Shown here one piece after another: positions 23,423 through 31,375 of a stretch of 38,488 bases of DNA. Under the pieces are notes generated by a model. The model saw only the letters and a program-made list of their open reading frames with translations. It made no database searches and had not been told where the DNA came from. Positions within the stretch are counted from its first letter, which is position 1. The number at the start of each line of letters is the position of its first letter. The DNA comes from Oscillospiraceae bacterium (GTDB lineage Bacteria; Bacillota; Clostridia; Oscillospirales; QAMX01): assembly GCA_015067715.1 (NCBI GenBank), contig SVLY01000021.1:1-38488 (forward strand), read 5' to 3'. The position numbers were made by a program, and so were the translations under genes.

Positions 23423-24472
23423 TTGACAGCAGTTCTTATCCCGGCCTACGAGCCGGAGGAGATACTTGCGGAATATGCAAAAAGCCTGAGCGAGATGGGC
23501 TTTTCCGTTGTCGTTGCGGACGACGGAAGCGGTCCGGACTATGCAGGTGTTTTTTCCCGTACCGCCAAATACGCCCACGTGCTCTCTTTTCCCGTCAACC
23601 GGGGTAAGGGTGCCGTGCTTAAATCCCTTTACGGCTACGTTCTTGAGTCCATGCCCGATTGCACCGCCGTTGTCACGGCAGACTCCGACGGTCAGCACGC
23701 CCTGGACGACGTAAAGCGCATTTCCGACCTTCTGGCCTCGGGCGAGGAATTCGTTCTGGGCCTGCGGGATATCGGAAAAAACGCACCCATAATGTCCCGT
23801 ATCGGAAACGGCCTTTCCCGGGTGGTATTTGCTCTCAGCGCATCCTATTGGCTCCGGGACAATCAGACCGGTCTTCGGGGCTTTTCCCGGAAGGAGCTTT
23901 CCTGGATGCTGAACGTGGACGGCGACCGCTTTGACTACGAGCTCAGCGTTTTGTGGCAGGCCGCTCTTCAGGGCGTGAGGATGAAGCTCATCTCAATTCA
24001 GACTATCTATTTTAACAACAATTCCGGCACCCATTTCCGCAAGGTGAAGGACACTGTGCTTTTGTACCTCACACTTGCAAAATGCAATCGCGCCGCAGTT
24101 GCCTGCCGGATAGCTGTTTTTCTCTCATTGCTTTTGATCTCTGTTTTTGCCGGGGGAATACCCTGGTTTCTGGCAATGCCGGTCTCCTGGCTTGGGGGAA
24201 AGCTCGTCTGCCTTGCATTGCGCAAAATGGGCAGATTTAAAGGGCTCCCTTTGAAAGGAGCCCTTCGTGAAGCGGGTCATTCACTTTTCGGTCTTTGCCT
24301 GACTCTGGCTGTTTCTGCCGGGCTTGACGCTCTGTGGCCGGAGTGCCCCATCGTTCTGAGCTGGGTTGCAGGCCGTGCCATTGCTCTGCCTCTGCGCTAT
24401 TTCTTCTGCAAAATGCTGTCGCAGAGCGCCTTTTCTGCGGAGAGGTCTTCGCTGAGCTCAGCTCCGAAATAG
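23423..24472 (+). CDS. Membrane glycosyltransferase (GT2, DPM-like) with GtrA-like C terminus
   Basis: 349 aa from a TTG at 23423, with AGGGGAGC about 11 nt upstream; the exact start is uncertain. A GT-A domain fills ~1-215: 'LIPAYEPEE', 'VVVADDGSG', and the metal-binding 'VTADSDGQH', then 'LRDNQTGLRGFSRKEL'. Three to four membrane helices follow (~225-340), resembling a GtrA flippase-type domain. Such proteins transfer sugars to polyprenyl phosphate or onto cell-wall or lipid glycans. The last 76 bp overlap the convergent DegV gene. Confidence 0.82.
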   Translation: MTAVLIPAYEPEEILAEYAKSLSEMGFSVVVADDGSGPDYAGVFSRTAKYAHVLSFPVNRGKGAVLKSLYGYVLESMPDCTAVVTADSDGQHALDDVKRISDLLASGEEFVLGLRDIGKNAPIMSRIGNGLSRVVFALSASYWLRDNQTGLRGFSRKELSWMLNVDGDRFDYELSVLWQAALQGVRMKLISIQTIYFNNNSGTHFRKVKDTVLLYLTLAKCNRAAVACRIAVFLSLLLISVFAGGIPWFLAMPVSWLGGKLVCLALRKMGRFKGLPLKGALREAGHSLFGLCLTLAVSAGLDALWPECPIVLSWVAGRAIALPLRYFFCKMLSQSAFSAERSSLSSAPK

Positions 24473-25332
24473 ACTGCGGCGATAAGTCCGGGGCCGACGT
24501 TGGGACCGCAGGCCTGGCCGACGCTGGTGATAAGGGTCTCTTTGGGATGAAGCTCTTCTTCGATCATTGCGCGGTATTTTTGGGCTTCTTCAAGCCTGTT
24601 GGAATGCATTACGATGATCAGCTGTTTTTCGGGGTCCGTGATCGTTGCCTTCATGTAATCGATACAGGCGCGGTAGCCGGCCTTGTAGCCCCGAACCTTG
24701 CCGATAACGTGGCAGAGTCCGCTGGCATTAAAGTCTGCCATGGGCTTTATGCCTACAAGAGTTCCCATGACCGCGGCCATGCCCGATGCCCGACCCATGC
24801 GGCGGCAGAAGAAAAGATCGTCCAGAATTCCGCTCTGGTGAAGGGTCTTTCTTGTGGCGACAATGGCCTCGGCGGTCTCTTCAATGGTCTTTCCCTGGGA
24901 GCGGAGATCGTTGGCGTAGGCGCAGAGCAGAGCCATTGCGGCAGAGTAGCGCAGGGTGTCAATGCAGACGATCTTTCTTTCGGGAAATTCTTTTCTCAGC
25001 TTTTCTGCGGCGGTGCAGCTTGCGCCGTAGGTTCCGCTGAGGGCGCTTGAAAGGGAGAGGGCCAAAATGTCCTTTCCGGCGGAAAGATGACGGCGGTAGA
25101 CCGTGTCGAACTCGTCGGGGGTGGGCAGAGAGGTCGTGAAGAGCTGTTTTTTCTCCGACATGGTGGTGAAGAACTCTTCGGGGGTCGTGTTGGTCCAATC
25201 GGGATCGGTGAGCTCGCTGTGGCCGTCGGGATAGATGAGCAGACCGCGGACGATATCGTCCACGCCGAACCGGGCGCGAAGATCCTTTGTGAGCTCACAG
25301 CCCGTATCGGGGATGATAACAAATTCAGACAT
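24397..25332 (-). CDS. DegV family fatty-acid binding protein (FakB-like)
   Basis: 311 aa. The N terminus 'FVIIPDTGCELTKDL' carries the family's D-(S/T)-G motif, here with Thr, followed by 'FTTSLPTPDEF' and 'ALSLSSALSGTY', which with 'LSSALSGTY' form the fatty-acid carboxylate pocket. The C-terminal 'VMHSNRLEEAQ' and 'GPNVGPGLIAA' complete the fold. FakB proteins present a bound fatty acid to the kinase FakA, which is encoded 1 kb away. CGAAAGGAAAAG is the ribosome site. Confidence 0.88.
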   Translation of the reverse strand: MSEFVIIPDTGCELTKDLRARFGVDDIVRGLLIYPDGHSELTDPDWTNTTPEEFFTTMSEKKQLFTTSLPTPDEFDTVYRRHLSAGKDILALSLSSALSGTYGASCTAAEKLRKEFPERKIVCIDTLRYSAAMALLCAYANDLRSQGKTIEETAEAIVATRKTLHQSGILDDLFFCRRMGRASGMAAVMGTLVGIKPMADFNASGLCHVIGKVRGYKAGYRACIDYMKATITDPEKQLIIVMHSNRLEEAQKYRAMIEEELHPKETLITSVGQACGPNVGPGLIAAVYFGAELSEDLSAEKALCDSILQKK

Positions 25333-25394
25333 TTGACTTTTCCTTTCGGGATTATTTTGATACAGATATAATAATTTGCTTGGGGTGTTTTGAT

Positions 25395-26342
25395 TTGGAT
25401 CTTTGGCTGAAGATCGTTCTTGGGGCAGTTTTATTTGCCCTGCTTTCCGGTGTTGTAATAACCTTTATAATCTCGTCCATAATATTCAAAAGAATATTCA
25501 TCCGCAATTCCGACACAATGCTCACCCGGGGCAACAGCGAGCCCGGAGCAAACCCGGATCACGATGCGATGCACGTGCTTGCGGAGGAGTGGTACGAAAA
25601 ACACAGGCATCTTGCCCGTGAGGTCTCCATTGAAAACGACGGGCTGAAGCTGGCGGGGCAGTATTTTGACTTTGGCTTCGACCGCTGCGCCGTTATCCTT
25701 GCGGGCCGCACGGAGGCCAGCGTTTACAGCACGGTCTTTGCCCAGCCCTACGTCGACAGCGGCTATAATATTCTCGTGCCGGACAACCGCGCCCACGGTT
25801 TTTCCGAGGGCAAGCTCGTCACCATGGGATATCGGGAAAGGTTTGACCTTTTAGCGTGGATGGAATACGCCCACGACACCCTTGGCTGCAGAGAAATTGT
25901 ATACCACGGCGTTTGCGTTGGCGCCGCCACCGGTGTTTACGCCGCGACCGAGCCAAACGCCCCGGATTATCTCAAGGGTATCACCGTGGAGGGGCTCTTC
26001 GAGAATTTCTACGAGGTGCTTCGCCAAAGGATCCTCGCCCGCGGAAGAAAGCCCTTCCCAGTTTTGCAGGAGCTCTGGCTCATGTGCCGGGTGAGGATAG
26101 GCGTGAACTTCCTTCGGTTCTCTCCCGAGCGCAGGATCGGGTCTATGAAATATCCCATCCTCTTTATCCACAGCAAGGAAGACATTTCGTCTCTTCCGGA
26201 GTCCGGAGAAAGACTTTTTGCAAAGTGCGGAAGCGAAAACAAGCGGATAGTGTGGATGGAGTCGGGAAGCCATTCCCACATCCGCCTTACCCACCGGGAT
26301 GAGTACGACGGTGCCGTAAGGAGTTTTCTTGAAAGCCTTTAA
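25395..26342 (+). CDS. Membrane-anchored alpha/beta hydrolase with a cysteine nucleophile
   Basis: About 315 aa from a TTG at 25395 with GGGGTG upstream; the TTG at 25380 is an alternative. One N-terminal membrane helix 'IVLGAVLFALLSGVVITFIIS' is followed by a hydrolase domain ('VILAGRTEAS', 'YNILVPDNRAHGFSEG'). The nucleophile elbow, normally GxSxG, reads 'GVCVG', with Cys at about residue 174. The acid is likely Asp in 'HSKEDISSLP' and the base His in 'GSHSHIRL'. Related predicted hydrolases with Ser are common in Firmicutes. It lies between the FakB-like and fakA genes; a link to lipid supply is inference. Confidence 0.8.
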   Translation: MDLWLKIVLGAVLFALLSGVVITFIISSIIFKRIFIRNSDTMLTRGNSEPGANPDHDAMHVLAEEWYEKHRHLAREVSIENDGLKLAGQYFDFGFDRCAVILAGRTEASVYSTVFAQPYVDSGYNILVPDNRAHGFSEGKLVTMGYRERFDLLAWMEYAHDTLGCREIVYHGVCVGAATGVYAATEPNAPDYLKGITVEGLFENFYEVLRQRILARGRKPFPVLQELWLMCRVRIGVNFLRFSPERRIGSMKYPILFIHSKEDISSLPESGERLFAKCGSENKRIVWMESGSHSHIRLTHRDEYDGAVRSFLESL

Positions 26343-26345
26343 GCT

Positions 26346-27950
26346 TTATTCCAAAGAAATAAGATAATCGTAAAGCGGTTGTCCGCCGGAGATCAGCTCA
26401 GTTTCGCCGTCAGGAGCGAGAGAGCTTATGATCCCGGCGGTTTCTTTTGCGGTTTTGTAGTCCACCTCTGCTCCGTAGTAGAGGTTAATAAACTCAACGT
26501 CGCTGAAAATATCCTCCATGGCGCCAAGGCATTCGGAAAGAGTCGCCCCTGTGGAGACAAGGTCTCCCTCCAGGAGGCCGATGTATTCGCCGCATTCAAC
26601 GCGGATCCCGTTCACAACGGCGTCCCGTACGGCTTTTGTGACGGAGACTGTTCTTATGGACTCTGCGGCAAGGGTCATTGCCTCTGCATTTTCCTCGGGG
26701 GAGAGTTCGCTGTCGAAGGCAAGCCGGGCGACGATGCTCTGGGGAAGGCTGAGAGTGGGAATGACCGTGACCTTTCTGATCCCGGAGAGCTCAGCGGCCT
26801 GTCTGGCGGCGAGAATGATGTTCTTGTTCCCCGGGAAGACGAAAACGTTTTCTGCGGGGGTGAGGTCAACGGCAGAGAGTATCTCTCCGGAGCTGGGGTT
26901 CATAGTCTGGCCTCCGGAAACAATGCGGTCCGCACCAAGGTCGGAAAAGACAGCCTCAAAGCCCTCGCCGGAGCTGACGAAGACAAAACCGTATTCCTTT
27001 TCGGAAGGGCTCACGGCCTCCGTCTCCGGAGCGATGAGCCTTGTGTGCTGAAGTGCCATGTCCTCGACCTTGGTCTCGGCAACGGTGCCGTATTTTGCGG
27101 CGAGAGTGAACACGGTCTCAGGGGAGTCGGTGTGGATGTGGAGCTTAAGGTGCTCTGCAGTTTCTGCAAAGACGATACTGTCCCCAAGGGGGGATATTTC
27201 GCCATACAGCCGGGAGCATTTTTTCTCTCCGGAAAATTCCGGGCTTTTTATCACAAAGCACTCAACGCAGTTTGAAAACGTAAAGCTTTCGCTTTCGTAG
27301 GCGGAAAAAACCTCCCGGGAGGAAACGGTTGCAAATTCGGAAAGATCCAGGGAAAAACCGGGGCAGATCTCCGTGCAAAAGCCTCCGAGTATGGCCAGAA
27401 AACCAAGACCTCCGGCGTCGACCACGTTAGCTTCTTTCAGGACGGGAAGCATTTCCCGGGTTTCACAAAGGGCAGATCTTGCGGCAGAGAAAAGCCCGGC
27501 AAAGAAATCACTTTCGTCTGAAGTCTGTTTGTCGGCCGTTTCCGCGGTGCGGCTCATCAGGGTGAGAACGGTACCCTCGCAGGGGCTCATAACCGCTCCG
27601 TAGGCGGCCTCTGTGCCATGCCTGATTGCCCGGGCAAGGTCAGCGCGATCTGCCGCGCCGCAGCCGGAAAGCCCCCGGGCAAAGCCGTGGAAAAACTGAG
27701 AAAGAATCGCTCCGGAATTGCCCCGGGCGCTGCGAAGCATCCCGGAGGACAGGGTTTGGGCGCACTCTCCGGCAGAGACGGTACAGACCTCCCGGGAAAG
27801 GGCGTCTGCCAGGGTGCGATACATATTCGAGCCCGTGTCCCCGTCGGGAACGGGAAACACGTTCAGGTCGTTTATTATCTTTTCGTTTTCCTTTAGGGAA
27901 AGTGATGCGCGCTCAAAACATTTATAAAGGATGATTCCGTCAAGTGCCAT
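26346..27950 (-). CDS. fakA: Fatty acid kinase subunit A (DAK2/DhaL plus DegV-like C terminus)
   Basis: 534 aa. The N-terminal DhaL-type kinase domain carries 'NDLNVFPVPDGDTGSNM' (Mg-ATP binding Asp residues) and 'RSARGNSGAILSQFFHGFA'. A middle domain (~200-320) and a C-terminal DegV-like part ('FPGNKNIILAARQAAELSG', 'VIPTLSLPQSIVA') match FakA/YloV. FakA phosphorylates fatty acids bound to FakB to give acyl phosphates for phospholipid synthesis. GGAGAACTAA precedes the ATG. It converges on the hydrolase gene with only 3 nt between stops. Confidence 0.9.
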   Translation of the reverse strand: MALDGIILYKCFERASLSLKENEKIINDLNVFPVPDGDTGSNMYRTLADALSREVCTVSAGECAQTLSSGMLRSARGNSGAILSQFFHGFARGLSGCGAADRADLARAIRHGTEAAYGAVMSPCEGTVLTLMSRTAETADKQTSDESDFFAGLFSAARSALCETREMLPVLKEANVVDAGGLGFLAILGGFCTEICPGFSLDLSEFATVSSREVFSAYESESFTFSNCVECFVIKSPEFSGEKKCSRLYGEISPLGDSIVFAETAEHLKLHIHTDSPETVFTLAAKYGTVAETKVEDMALQHTRLIAPETEAVSPSEKEYGFVFVSSGEGFEAVFSDLGADRIVSGGQTMNPSSGEILSAVDLTPAENVFVFPGNKNIILAARQAAELSGIRKVTVIPTLSLPQSIVARLAFDSELSPEENAEAMTLAAESIRTVSVTKAVRDAVVNGIRVECGEYIGLLEGDLVSTGATLSECLGAMEDIFSDVEFINLYYGAEVDYKTAKETAGIISSLAPDGETELISGGQPLYDYLISLE

Positions 27951-27999
27951 TTAGTTCTCCAAAAGCGCAGTTTGTCGCATAATGCCCGATTTTAGGTAT

Positions 28000-28028
28000 A
28001 TTATACTAAAAACAGAATGGGATGTCAA
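28000..28028 (-). promoter_or_regulatory. fakA promoter
   Basis: TTGACA (28023-28028) and TATAAT (28000-28005) on the minus strand, 17-bp spacer, perfect consensus. Confidence 0.88.
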
Positions 28029-28035
28029 CATAAAA

Positions 28036-28051
28036 GCGACACGAGTGTCGC
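28036..28051. promoter_or_regulatory. Palindrome between divergent fakA and FTR-type promoters
   Basis: GCGACA-CGAG-TGTCGC, 6-bp arms, located between the two -35 elements (7 bp from fakA's, 20 bp from the other). Candidate shared operator. Confidence 0.45.
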
Positions 28052-28071
28052 GTATTTGTTGAAATAATTTA

Positions 28072-28101
28072 TTGACATAGCCACCGGGGAAATGGTAAAA
28101 T
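28072..28101 (+). promoter_or_regulatory. Promoter of the FTR-type gene
   Basis: TTGACA (28072-28077) and TAAAAT (28096-28101), 18-bp spacer. Confidence 0.78.
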
Positions 28102-28142
28102 AGTGTTGAAAATAACACTGCGGTTTTTGGGGGTGAGAGGAA

Positions 28143-28340
28143 ATGAAGGTCAGGTTAAACGAGGATGCCGAAGTGGTGAGGATAGTTAAAGAAGGACTTG
28201 AGAAAAAGGGGGGATACTGCCCCTGCAGACTTTCCAAAGCCGAGGAATATAAATGCATCTGCAAGGAATTCAGAGAGCAGATAGCAGACCCGGAGTTTGA
28301 GGGCTATTGCCACTGCCGGCTGTACTACAAGGAAAAATAG
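28143..28340 (+). CDS. Small ferredoxin:thioredoxin reductase catalytic-chain-like protein
   Basis: 65 aa. Three Cys motifs are visible: C26-P-C28, C38-I-C40 and C56-H-C58, the CPC...CxC...CHC signature of the FTR catalytic chain, which binds a 4Fe-4S cluster next to a redox disulfide. Spacings (9 and 15) differ from the plant-type 16 and 8. GAGAGGAA directly precedes the ATG. It probably passes electrons from ferredoxin to a thioredoxin-like partner, not encoded nearby. No FTR variable-chain gene is adjacent. Confidence 0.8.
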   Translation: MKVRLNEDAEVVRIVKEGLEKKGGYCPCRLSKAEEYKCICKEFREQIADPEFEGYCHCRLYYKEK

Positions 28341-28345
28341 ATAAC

Positions 28346-28381
28346 AAAAGGTCGCTTTCAGATTCCGAAAGCGACCTTTTT
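28346..28381. terminator. Bidirectional terminator
   Basis: AAAAGGTCGCTTTC (28346-28359) pairs perfectly with GAAAGCGACCTTTT (28367-28380). Flanking T and A tracts serve both the FTR-type gene and the convergent NYN gene. Confidence 0.9.
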
Positions 28382-28411
28382 GCATTTGTGTTCTGTTTTG
28401 GCAGAGGGAGT

Positions 28412-29182
28412 TTATTTCTCCAGCTTATAGCCCTCTGCGGCGGCAAGAGCGTAGTCTGCCTTGATGGTGCGGTTCACCAAGCCGTTAATAATAATATTGT
28501 CTATGCGGAGAATGTTTTTCTTTTCCAACAGCCGGACGGCGTCTTTTACGTCGCCAATGTCCATTTTCTGTTCTCTTGCAACAGTGGTTATAAGAGATTC
28601 CTCGGTTATGAGGGCCATGCGGTCTTTTTCCATATGCTTAATGGTGCGAAGTGCCAGCTGAGAGATCAGCCAGGGCTTTGTAAGACCGTTTGGTATCTCA
28701 ACGTACCAATCGCCTGTGTCTCTGAGCTGGCGGCTGGTAGCGCCGCCTATGCCGTAAATTCCAACCTCTTTGCCGAGGTTCGTCTTTAAAAATGCGGCAA
28801 CGGAGCTGAAATGTCCGTCTCCGGAGAAGATCACAAACATGTCGACGTCGTCAGAGGACATGGCGCGCTGGTAGATATTGTCCAGAATGATAAAATCTGT
28901 GAAGTCCTTGTTTGACTTGGGGTTGGGGTTGCAGGTGTCGATTATTTTGTTTGTAAAGAGACGGATACGGGATATCTCGTTTTTCATTCCGCCCTTGGAA
29001 AAATCTCCGAAGAAAATTGCATCCACAACTCTTCCCCGTTCACCCAGGTCTGCAAACCACGCGGCAAGATCCGGCTTTTGTCTGTTGTAAAGCGTGTCCA
29101 TAGATATGAACCAGTGCTCGTAATCCACAAAGGCAACGATTCTTTTTTCCCTTTTGGAAAAAAGTCGTTTGTTTCCTATCAT
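28412..29182 (-). CDS. NYN-domain (LabA/DUF88-like) PIN-type nuclease
   Basis: 256 aa. The NYN domain (~10-170) shows acidic positions in 'VAFVDYEHWF', 'NKDFTDFIILDNIYQ' and 'MFVIFSGDGHFSSVAAFL', the metal-binding pattern of PIN-like RNases. The C-terminal ~85 residues look like a winged-helix ('LITTVAREQKMDIGDVKDAVRLLEKKNILR'). AGGAGGTGATAG lies 13 nt before the ATG, slightly far. Probably an RNA-processing protein. It follows nagB with a hairpin between. Confidence 0.78.
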   Translation of the reverse strand: MIGNKRLFSKREKRIVAFVDYEHWFISMDTLYNRQKPDLAAWFADLGERGRVVDAIFFGDFSKGGMKNEISRIRLFTNKIIDTCNPNPKSNKDFTDFIILDNIYQRAMSSDDVDMFVIFSGDGHFSSVAAFLKTNLGKEVGIYGIGGATSRQLRDTGDWYVEIPNGLTKPWLISQLALRTIKHMEKDRMALITEESLITTVAREQKMDIGDVKDAVRLLEKKNILRIDNIIINGLVNRTIKADYALAAAEGYKLEK

Positions 29183-29222
29183 CGTTTTTCTATCACCTCC
29201 TGTTTATGGAATTATTTTTATC

Positions 29223-29254
29223 GCAGCCTGCCCGGGACTCCCCGGGCAGGCTGC
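29223..29254 (-). terminator. Strong GC-rich hairpin between nagB and the NYN gene
   Basis: GCAGCCTGCCCGGG (29223-29236) pairs perfectly with CCCGGGCAGGCTGC (29241-29254) around a 4-nt loop. In the direction of nagB it is followed by GATAAAAATAATT, a poor U tract. It may be a weak terminator or a stabiliser that lowers NYN expression. Confidence 0.5.
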
Positions 29255-29269
29255 GGAAAAAAACGGGTC

Positions 29270-29998
29270 TTACTTAATGAGCGAGGCAGAGTTTTTGTCC
29301 AGGTAGAGGGACCAGTCGGGGTGCATTTTCAGCATGGTGGCGGGAACCTCGGGGCAGACGGGCGTGGACAGGGTTGCCGCAACGGCCTTTGCCTTGACCT
29401 CGTGGGGGACAACGGAGATAACGGAGCGGCACATCATAATGCGGTGGACGGTCATGGAAACAGCCTGCTTGGGAACGTCGTCCGGGGTGGGGAACCAACC
29501 CTCGCGAACCTGCTGGCGCTTGCAGTTATCGTCCAGGTCCACAACGATGTAGCATGCCTCGGTGCCAAAGTCTGCGGGAGGATCGTTAAATGCGATGTGG
29601 CCGTTTTCGCCTATGCCGATAAGGCCGATGTCAACGGGCTTTTCGGTGAGCTTTTCGGAGATCGCGGCGATAGCGTTGTTGATGTCGCCTTCGGTGTCAA
29701 CGTAGTTCACGGAGCGAAGGGAGACTCTGTCCACAAAACGCTCCTGAAGGTATTTTCTGAAGCTGGCTTTGTGGGTGATGGGCAGGGCAATGTACTCGTC
29801 GAGATGGAACATGTCCACCTTGGACCAGTCAACGTCCTCTTCAACAAGGGCTTCGAACATATCGAACTGGCTTGCGCCTGTGGAAAGGACAATGCGGGCT
29901 TCTCCGCGAAGGGCAATAGCCTCCCGAAGTCTTGCGGCAACGTCCGCAGCTGCGGCGCGGCCAAGCTCTTTGCTGTTTTCACTGATGCTCAGTTTCAT
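29270..29998 (-). CDS. nagB: Glucosamine-6-phosphate deaminase family protein
   Basis: 242 aa, the usual size of NagB. 'LSTGASQFDMFEAL' binds phosphate, 'MFHLDEYIALP' carries the general base Asp, and 'GIGENGHIAFNDPP' the ring-opening His region. It converts glucosamine-6-phosphate to fructose-6-phosphate and ammonia, linking amino-sugar use to glycolysis. The start overlaps the transporter gene by 20 nt, with AAAGGAAAA as ribosome site. No nagA is seen in this window. Confidence 0.88.
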   Translation of the reverse strand: MKLSISENSKELGRAAAADVAARLREAIALRGEARIVLSTGASQFDMFEALVEEDVDWSKVDMFHLDEYIALPITHKASFRKYLQERFVDRVSLRSVNYVDTEGDINNAIAAISEKLTEKPVDIGLIGIGENGHIAFNDPPADFGTEACYIVVDLDDNCKRQQVREGWFPTPDDVPKQAVSMTVHRIMMCRSVISVVPHEVKAKAVAATLSTPVCPEVPATMLKMHPDWSLYLDKNSASLIK

Positions 29999-31160
29999 TG
30001 TTTTTTTCCTTTCGGTTTTTGTTGGATAATTTCTTCTTCAGGGCAAGCATGATCTTTCTTGCCCGTTTGTTGCTGTTGTCCGTGGGGGAGACGAGGGGCT
30101 CGGGAGTGGCGTAGCCAAAGCCGTGGGGAGATTCGATGGAGTGGTAAAGGTCTCTCAGCTCAAGGAAGATCACCTTTGCAAAGCCGGCCATGGGAATTGC
30201 AAGGAACATACCAATAACGCCCCAGAGCTTTTCGCAGACCAGAAGGGAGATGATTATGGCAACGGGGTGAACGTCGGCCTTTTTGCCCTGAACGATGGGT
30301 TCGATAACGTTGCCCTCGATCTGCTGAAGGGCGACGGAGATGAGCAGTATCCATATGGCGGTCTGCCAGCTTGTGCCGATGAGAGCCGCAAGAGTGGCAA
30401 CAAGTCCGGAGACGATGGGACCGAAGAAGGGGATGAACTCTAAAATAAAGGCGATGAAGGCAAGCAGCAGGGCGTTGGGTATGCCAAAGATGCTGTAAAT
30501 TGCAAGTGTGAGGAAGAAAACAATAACCGAGGTGAGGAGCTTTACGCCCATATAGCCCCAGATAAGGTCCTTAAGCTCTCTGCCCATGCGGTTGAGCCGT
30601 ATGCGAACGTAGCGCCCGAACATATTGATAAGGCCGTTGACGATATTTTTTCCGTCGTTTAAGAAGTGGAAGGTGATCACCAGGAACACGATGGCATCGA
30701 AGAGCTTGAAGGTGACCTCCAGAAGCTTGGTGCCGACGGTGGTGACAAGGGCGATTATCTCGTCCTCAGAGCCTTCTATAAACCTGTCCACACCTCCGAC
30801 CAGCTTGTCGGAGAAGGGGAATCTGGCGAGCTTGACCGCGAGCTGATCCACAAGGTTGGAAAGCATTTCGATATAGTCGTCTATGGAGACGATAACGGTT
30901 TCGATCTGCCGGTAAAGCGGGGGAAGGAAAAGCCACAGCAGACCGCCAACCACGGCAAATGCCAGCAATAGGGTCAGCAGGGTTGGAAAGAAACGCTTTT
31001 TGGTCTTGAGAACCTTCTGAAACCAGTTGGTTATGGGATTCAGCAAAAATGCCAGCACGGCGGCAATGAGTATCGTCATGAAAAGCTCGTCGAAGTAGAG
31101 CAGTATGGCGACGATGAGAATGATAATTCCGGTAGTAAACCAGAGCTTTGTAGTTTTCAT
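29979..31160 (-). CDS. AI-2E family (PerM-like) membrane transporter
   Basis: 393 aa from the ATG at 31160, with AAAGGGG upstream. About eight membrane helices. A long helical segment at ~75-150 separates the first group from the conserved 'LIWGYMGVKLLTSVIVFFLTLAIYSIFGIPNALLLAFIAFILEFIPFFGPIVSG', followed by 'NVIEPIVQGKK', the family hallmark. Family members export autoinducer-2, Na+/H+ or unknown solutes. The tail is Lys-rich and cytoplasmic. First gene of an operon with nagB and the NYN gene. Confidence 0.88.
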   Translation of the reverse strand: MKTTKLWFTTGIIILIVAILLYFDELFMTILIAAVLAFLLNPITNWFQKVLKTKKRFFPTLLTLLLAFAVVGGLLWLFLPPLYRQIETVIVSIDDYIEMLSNLVDQLAVKLARFPFSDKLVGGVDRFIEGSEDEIIALVTTVGTKLLEVTFKLFDAIVFLVITFHFLNDGKNIVNGLINMFGRYVRIRLNRMGRELKDLIWGYMGVKLLTSVIVFFLTLAIYSIFGIPNALLLAFIAFILEFIPFFGPIVSGLVATLAALIGTSWQTAIWILLISVALQQIEGNVIEPIVQGKKADVHPVAIIISLLVCEKLWGVIGMFLAIPMAGFAKVIFLELRDLYHSIESPHGFGYATPEPLVSPTDNSNKRARKIMLALKKKLSNKNRKEKNNETEHQ

Positions 31161-31201
31161 GGGTACCCCTTTCCGATAAATTGCCAAACGTCCACAGAGA
31201 T

Positions 31202-31230
31202 ATTATAACTGTTTGCCGGTCAGATGTCAA
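31202..31230 (-). promoter_or_regulatory. Promoter of the transporter-nagB-NYN operon
   Basis: TTGACA (31225-31230) and TATAAT (31202-31207) on the minus strand, 17-bp spacer, perfect consensus. Confidence 0.88.
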
Positions 31231-31302
31231 ACCCATTTGCGTATCTTTTTCCAAAACCTTGGCCCGATCGGGGTCTGTTTTTTTACTTTGGTCTCTTTTC
31301 GG

Positions 31303-31332
31303 TTGCAATGTCCGGGGAAAATATGTTATAAT
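31303..31332 (+). promoter_or_regulatory. Promoter of the dnaD operon
   Basis: TTGCAA (31303-31308) and TATAAT (31327-31332), 18-bp spacer. Confidence 0.72.
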
Positions 31333-31375
31333 AGACTGTACTGAAATACGAATGAGGGACAGGAGGGAAATTGCT

